Under the pieces are notes generated by a model. The model was not told the DNA's origin. It ran no database searches and worked only from the letters and a program-made list of their open reading frames with translations. Source: Limisphaerales bacterium (GTDB lineage Bacteria > Verrucomicrobiota > Verrucomicrobiia > Limisphaerales > UBA1100). Taken from it: DNA of 64,000 bases. The stretch spans positions 165,893 to 229,892 of the forward strand of contig JACNJL010000026.1 of NCBI GenBank assembly GCA_014382585.1, read 5' to 3'. This document shows, one piece after another, positions 61,737-64,000 of the stretch (position 1 is its first letter; every line of letters begins with the position of its first letter). Made by a program: the position numbers and the translations under genes.

Positions 61737-63620
61737 TCAAACCGTGCGGCCAAATTTCTTTTCCAATTCCGGATAGCTCATCTCGATCAAAGTCGGTCGA
61801 CCGTGGGGGCAGGTGTAAGGCATCGTGCAGTGACGCAAATCTTCGAGCAGTTTTTCCAGCTCCGGCCCGGCGAGGGCGTCGTTGGCTTTGATGGCTTGGC
61901 GGCAGACGGTCATAATCACCATCGCCTCGCCGAGGCGCATCGAGTTGATGCCGGCCCCGGCGGCCTTGAGTTCGTCAATGAGCGACAGCACAAAGCCTTT
62001 CGGATCCTTCACCTTCACAAATGGCGGCAATGCATCGAGCAGAAAGGTCCGCTCGCCAAACGCGCTGATGCCCACGCCGAGCCGGCTGAGCGTCTCCACT
62101 TGCTCGGAGACAAACTGCGCATCCGTCGCCGCTAACTCCACCGTCTCGGGCAATAGCAATTTTTGCGACGCGGTTTCTTCGCGTTGCATTTGTTCTAACA
62201 GTTGCTCGTACAATATCCGCTCGTGCGCTGCGTGTTGATCCATCAAAACCAGTCCGCGATCGGACTCAAGCACGACGTAAAGTTTGCCAACGACGCCGAG
62301 GATTTTGAGGGGAACTTTGAGTAACGGCGGGCTGGAGCGAGTAGTGGGTGGGGAGTGGGGAATAGTGGAGGGCGGTTGAGGGACGAGTGGCGCGGCGTCT
62401 TCCTTGTGAACAGGGGAGGGCGGCGTGGCGAATCCCATTTCCAAAGGCTTCTGCTCCACCAACGGTTCCGCCGAAACATCCGTAGCCTCCAATCCAAAAT
62501 CTCCCGCAACGGCAGATTCCAACTCCTGACTTCTGTCTCCTAACTCCTTTCCCCCTCCCAACTCCTGCGAATGAAATTCGCGAAGCCCTTCACTCACCGC
62601 TTCCGCCACAAATTTCCGCACTTCCCGCTCGCGGTGAAATTTCACTTCCCGCTTGGCCGGGTGAATGTTCACGTCCACTTCCGCTGGCTCAATCTCGAGA
62701 AACAAACAGCACACCGGATATTTCCCCTTCATCAAGGCCGTGTGATAGCCCTCGCGCAGCGCCATCCCGAGGCCGACGTTGTCGATGGGGCGTTGGTTCA
62801 CAAAGACGTGCTGATGCTCGCGATTGCTGCGGCTCACGCCCGGCGCGCCGATGAAGCCCCACACGCGGCACGCCTTCGGCGGCGCATCGTCCTCATCAAA
62901 CGGTCGCCGCGCCAGCTCGCCCGCGCAGTCGATTTCAATCAACCGTAGCCCCTCGCCCCACAACGCGCGCAGCCGCCGCTCCAACGCTGCCGCGCCCGTG
63001 CCGCTCTCCGCCAACAGTCGCCAAACCTCGCGGTCATTATGCCGCAGCGTGAAGGCCACCTCCGGATGCGCTAACGCCATCAGCATAAGCGTGCGTTGCA
63101 CGTGGGCGCGTTCGGTTTCCTCCGTGCGCAGAAATTTCCGCCGAGCCGGCAGATTATAAAACAACGACCGCACCTCCACCGCCGTGCCCACCGCCGCGCC
63201 GGTTTCTTTCACCGCCAACATCTTGCCGCCATTCACGGCAATTTCCGTACCGCCCTCCGCCTCCGCCAGCCGCGAGGTCAACGTGAACCGGCTTACGCTT
63301 GCAATACTCGGCACCGCTTCTCCGCGAAACCCCATCGTGGCAATCGTGGCCAAATCCTCCGCACGCGAAATCTTACTCGTCGCGTGCCGCTCCAAACACA
63401 TCAACGCATCATCCCGACTCATCCCGTGCCCATCATCCGTCACGCGAATGAGACTGCGCCCGCCCGCCTTCACCTCCACCGTGATCTTCCGCGCCCGCGC
63501 ATCCAGCGCATTCTCCACCAATTCCTTCACCACACTCGCCGGCCGCTCCACCACCTCGCCCGCTGCGATCTGATTCGCTACCTGTTCCGAAAGTAATCTA
63601 ATGCGGTTCACGCGGGCCAT
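61737..63620 (-). CDS. mutL: DNA mismatch repair protein MutL
   Basis: A 627-residue MutL. The GHKL ATPase has LLSEQVANQIAAGEVVERPA, VTDDGHGMSRDD, GFRGEAVPSI and a later SGTGAA-type loop. The C-terminal endonuclease domain carries DQHAAHERILYE, the metal-binding DQHA(x)2E(x)4E motif, so this is the nicking MutL form used by organisms without MutH. ATG 63620 is the family start; a longer frame to 63773 translates the repeat region. It acts after MutS, which is not in the window. A long linker (~residues 330-430) is proline-rich. Confidence 0.96.
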   Translation of the reverse strand: MARVNRIRLLSEQVANQIAAGEVVERPASVVKELVENALDARARKITVEVKAGGRSLIRVTDDGHGMSRDDALMCLERHATSKISRAEDLATIATMGFRGEAVPSIASVSRFTLTSRLAEAEGGTEIAVNGGKMLAVKETGAAVGTAVEVRSLFYNLPARRKFLRTEETERAHVQRTLMLMALAHPEVAFTLRHNDREVWRLLAESGTGAAALERRLRALWGEGLRLIEIDCAGELARRPFDEDDAPPKACRVWGFIGAPGVSRSNREHQHVFVNQRPIDNVGLGMALREGYHTALMKGKYPVCCLFLEIEPAEVDVNIHPAKREVKFHREREVRKFVAEAVSEGLREFHSQELGGGKELGDRSQELESAVAGDFGLEATDVSAEPLVEQKPLEMGFATPPSPVHKEDAAPLVPQPPSTIPHSPPTTRSSPPLLKVPLKILGVVGKLYVVLESDRGLVLMDQHAAHERILYEQLLEQMQREETASQKLLLPETVELAATDAQFVSEQVETLSRLGVGISAFGERTFLLDALPPFVKVKDPKGFVLSLIDELKAAGAGINSMRLGEAMVIMTVCRQAIKANDALAGPELEKLLEDLRHCTMPYTCPHGRPTLIEMSYPELEKKFGRTV

Positions 63621-63678
63621 CTTCAGAGCGAGACCGCCAAGTGTCCACGCGGAATTGTGAACAGGGGAAAAGGGCACT

Positions 63679-63720
63679 GGGATTTCCTTGGGCCTTAAAA
63701 TTTGATCATTGAACATTCCT
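63679..63720. repeat. CCAATGACCAAGG-type inverted repeat, copy 5 (half element)
   Basis: GGGATTTCCTTGGGCCTTAA, TTTGATCATTGAACATTCC carries the right-arm words of the family (TTCCTTGGGC, GATCATTG) without a full left arm. It lies between mutL and the tRNA-His gene. Confidence 0.55.
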
Positions 63721-63737
63721 TGAAAATTGAAAATTGA

Positions 63738-63756
63738 CCGGCCCTCCAAAGGCCGG
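63738..63756 (-). terminator. hairpin upstream of tRNA-His, possible terminator for asnS
   Basis: CCGGCC-CTCCAAA-GGCCGG stem. In the minus direction it is followed by TCAATTTTCAATTTTC, a weak T-tract. Position suits the end of the asnS transcript. Confidence 0.4.
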
Positions 63757-63774
63757 TAAGGTTCCCCTTCCAAC

Positions 63775-63851
63775 GGTGGTCGTAGCTCAGTTGGTAGAGT
63801 CCCAGATTGTGATTCTGGTTGTCGCCGGTTCGAGTCCGGTCGGTCACCCCA
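63775..63851 (+). tRNA. tRNA-His (GTG)
   Basis: The 77-base gene folds fully: an eight-pair acceptor stem that includes the extra G-1 opposite C73, a feature of histidine tRNAs. The anticodon stem CCAGA/TCTGG surrounds TTGTGAT (anticodon GTG), the T arm is GCCGG/CCGGT around TTCGAGT, and CCA is encoded. Confidence 0.95.
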
Positions 63852-63890
63852 TTCAATTTCTCTGTGCCCTCGGGGTTTCTGTGGTGAATA

Positions 63891-64000
63891 TTAAAATGCT
63901 GCCGAGCGCGGTGTTCTTGGAAAAGGAATCACATCGCGCACATTCGCCATGCCGGTGGCGTAGATGAGGGTGCGTTCGAAGCCGAGGCCGAAACCGGCGT
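63891..64000 (-). CDS. asnS: asparaginyl-tRNA synthetase, C-terminal end (cut by the window end)
   Basis: The minus-strand frame from the window end reads [20 protein letters not shown], then [15 protein letters not shown] and a TAA at 63891. This matches the class II motif 3 and C-terminus of asparaginyl-tRNA synthetase (the E. coli enzyme ends in [15 protein letters not shown]). The gene continues beyond the window. Its 3' end faces the tRNA-His gene on the other strand. Confidence 0.92.
   Translation of the reverse strand, partial: AGFGLGFERTLIYATGMANVRDVIPFPRTPRSAAF

Overview
The window reads as a chromosomal segment of a Gram-negative bacterium of the Planctomycetota-Verrucomicrobiota-Chlamydiota group, most likely an uncultured Verrucomicrobiota. 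This is an inference from several genes together: a Tat-exported DUF1501 protein, a primary sigma factor with a long lysine/alanine tail, lipid A genes (lpxK and an LpxL-like acyltransferase), an EF-hand protein next to an ECF sigma factor, and a split nuo operon of 13 genes. Coding density is high, base composition is moderately GC-rich, and the only clearly AT-rich stretch is about 48.2-49.7 kb. No rRNA, CRISPR array, transposase, integrase or phage gene was seen.

Layout. 1-7.3 kb (+): end of an AsmA-like gene, then four overlapping genes for an M20 dipeptidase, two membrane-anchored spermidine-synthase-like proteins and a DUF3445 haem-dependent N-demethylase-like protein. 7.3-12.5 kb (-): an MFS transporter, the N-terminal half of carbamoyl-phosphate synthase (carB), a DUF4143 ATPase with an operator-like palindrome, and ruvB. 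12.6-14.8 kb (+): an unknown CxxC protein and the DUF1501 protein. 14.8-21.9 kb (-): cysE, a lipopolysaccharide/lipid A trio, an ECF sigma / putative anti-sigma / Spy-like operon, and an EF-hand protein with tandem repeats. 22-25.1 kb (+): rpsU, a CCA-adding-enzyme-like gene and an NtrC-type regulator. 25.2-28.7 kb (-): fur, then a porin / FMN-binding protein / ApbE cassette whose promoter carries a Fur-like palindrome exactly between -35 and -10. 28.7-31.8 kb: cinA, a ferredoxin, pyruvate kinase. 31.8-45.7 kb (-): nuoBCDEFGHIJKLMN, without nuoA, interrupted by a tRNA-Gln gene on the other strand and by four repeat elements. 45.9-48 kb (+): rpoD. 48-52.7 kb: an AT-rich island flanked by 188-bp direct repeats, then gcvP (-). 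53-57 kb (+): a GbsR/MarR-like regulator, a DCC oxidoreductase, a membrane protein, a TIGR01777-type epimerase and a DASS transporter. 57-63.6 kb (-): tyrS, a small acidic protein with a secreted trypsin-like protease, rpsA, a small ORF, mutL. The window ends with tRNA-His (+) and the 3' end of asnS (-).

Much of the window is housekeeping: respiration, translation, DNA repair, glycine cleavage, cysteine and envelope synthesis. The less ordinary parts are the dipeptidase-SpeE-SpeE-DUF3445 operon, the Fur-controlled flavinylation cassette, the histone-H1-like tail on RpoD, the half-length CarB, the island between duplicated gcvP ends, and three families of structured intergenic repeats. The repeats are a GTAGGG...CCCTAC double hairpin, a CCAATGACCAAGG long inverted repeat and an ACCACAGAGACACAGAG repeat; they gather in the nuo operon and around the island.
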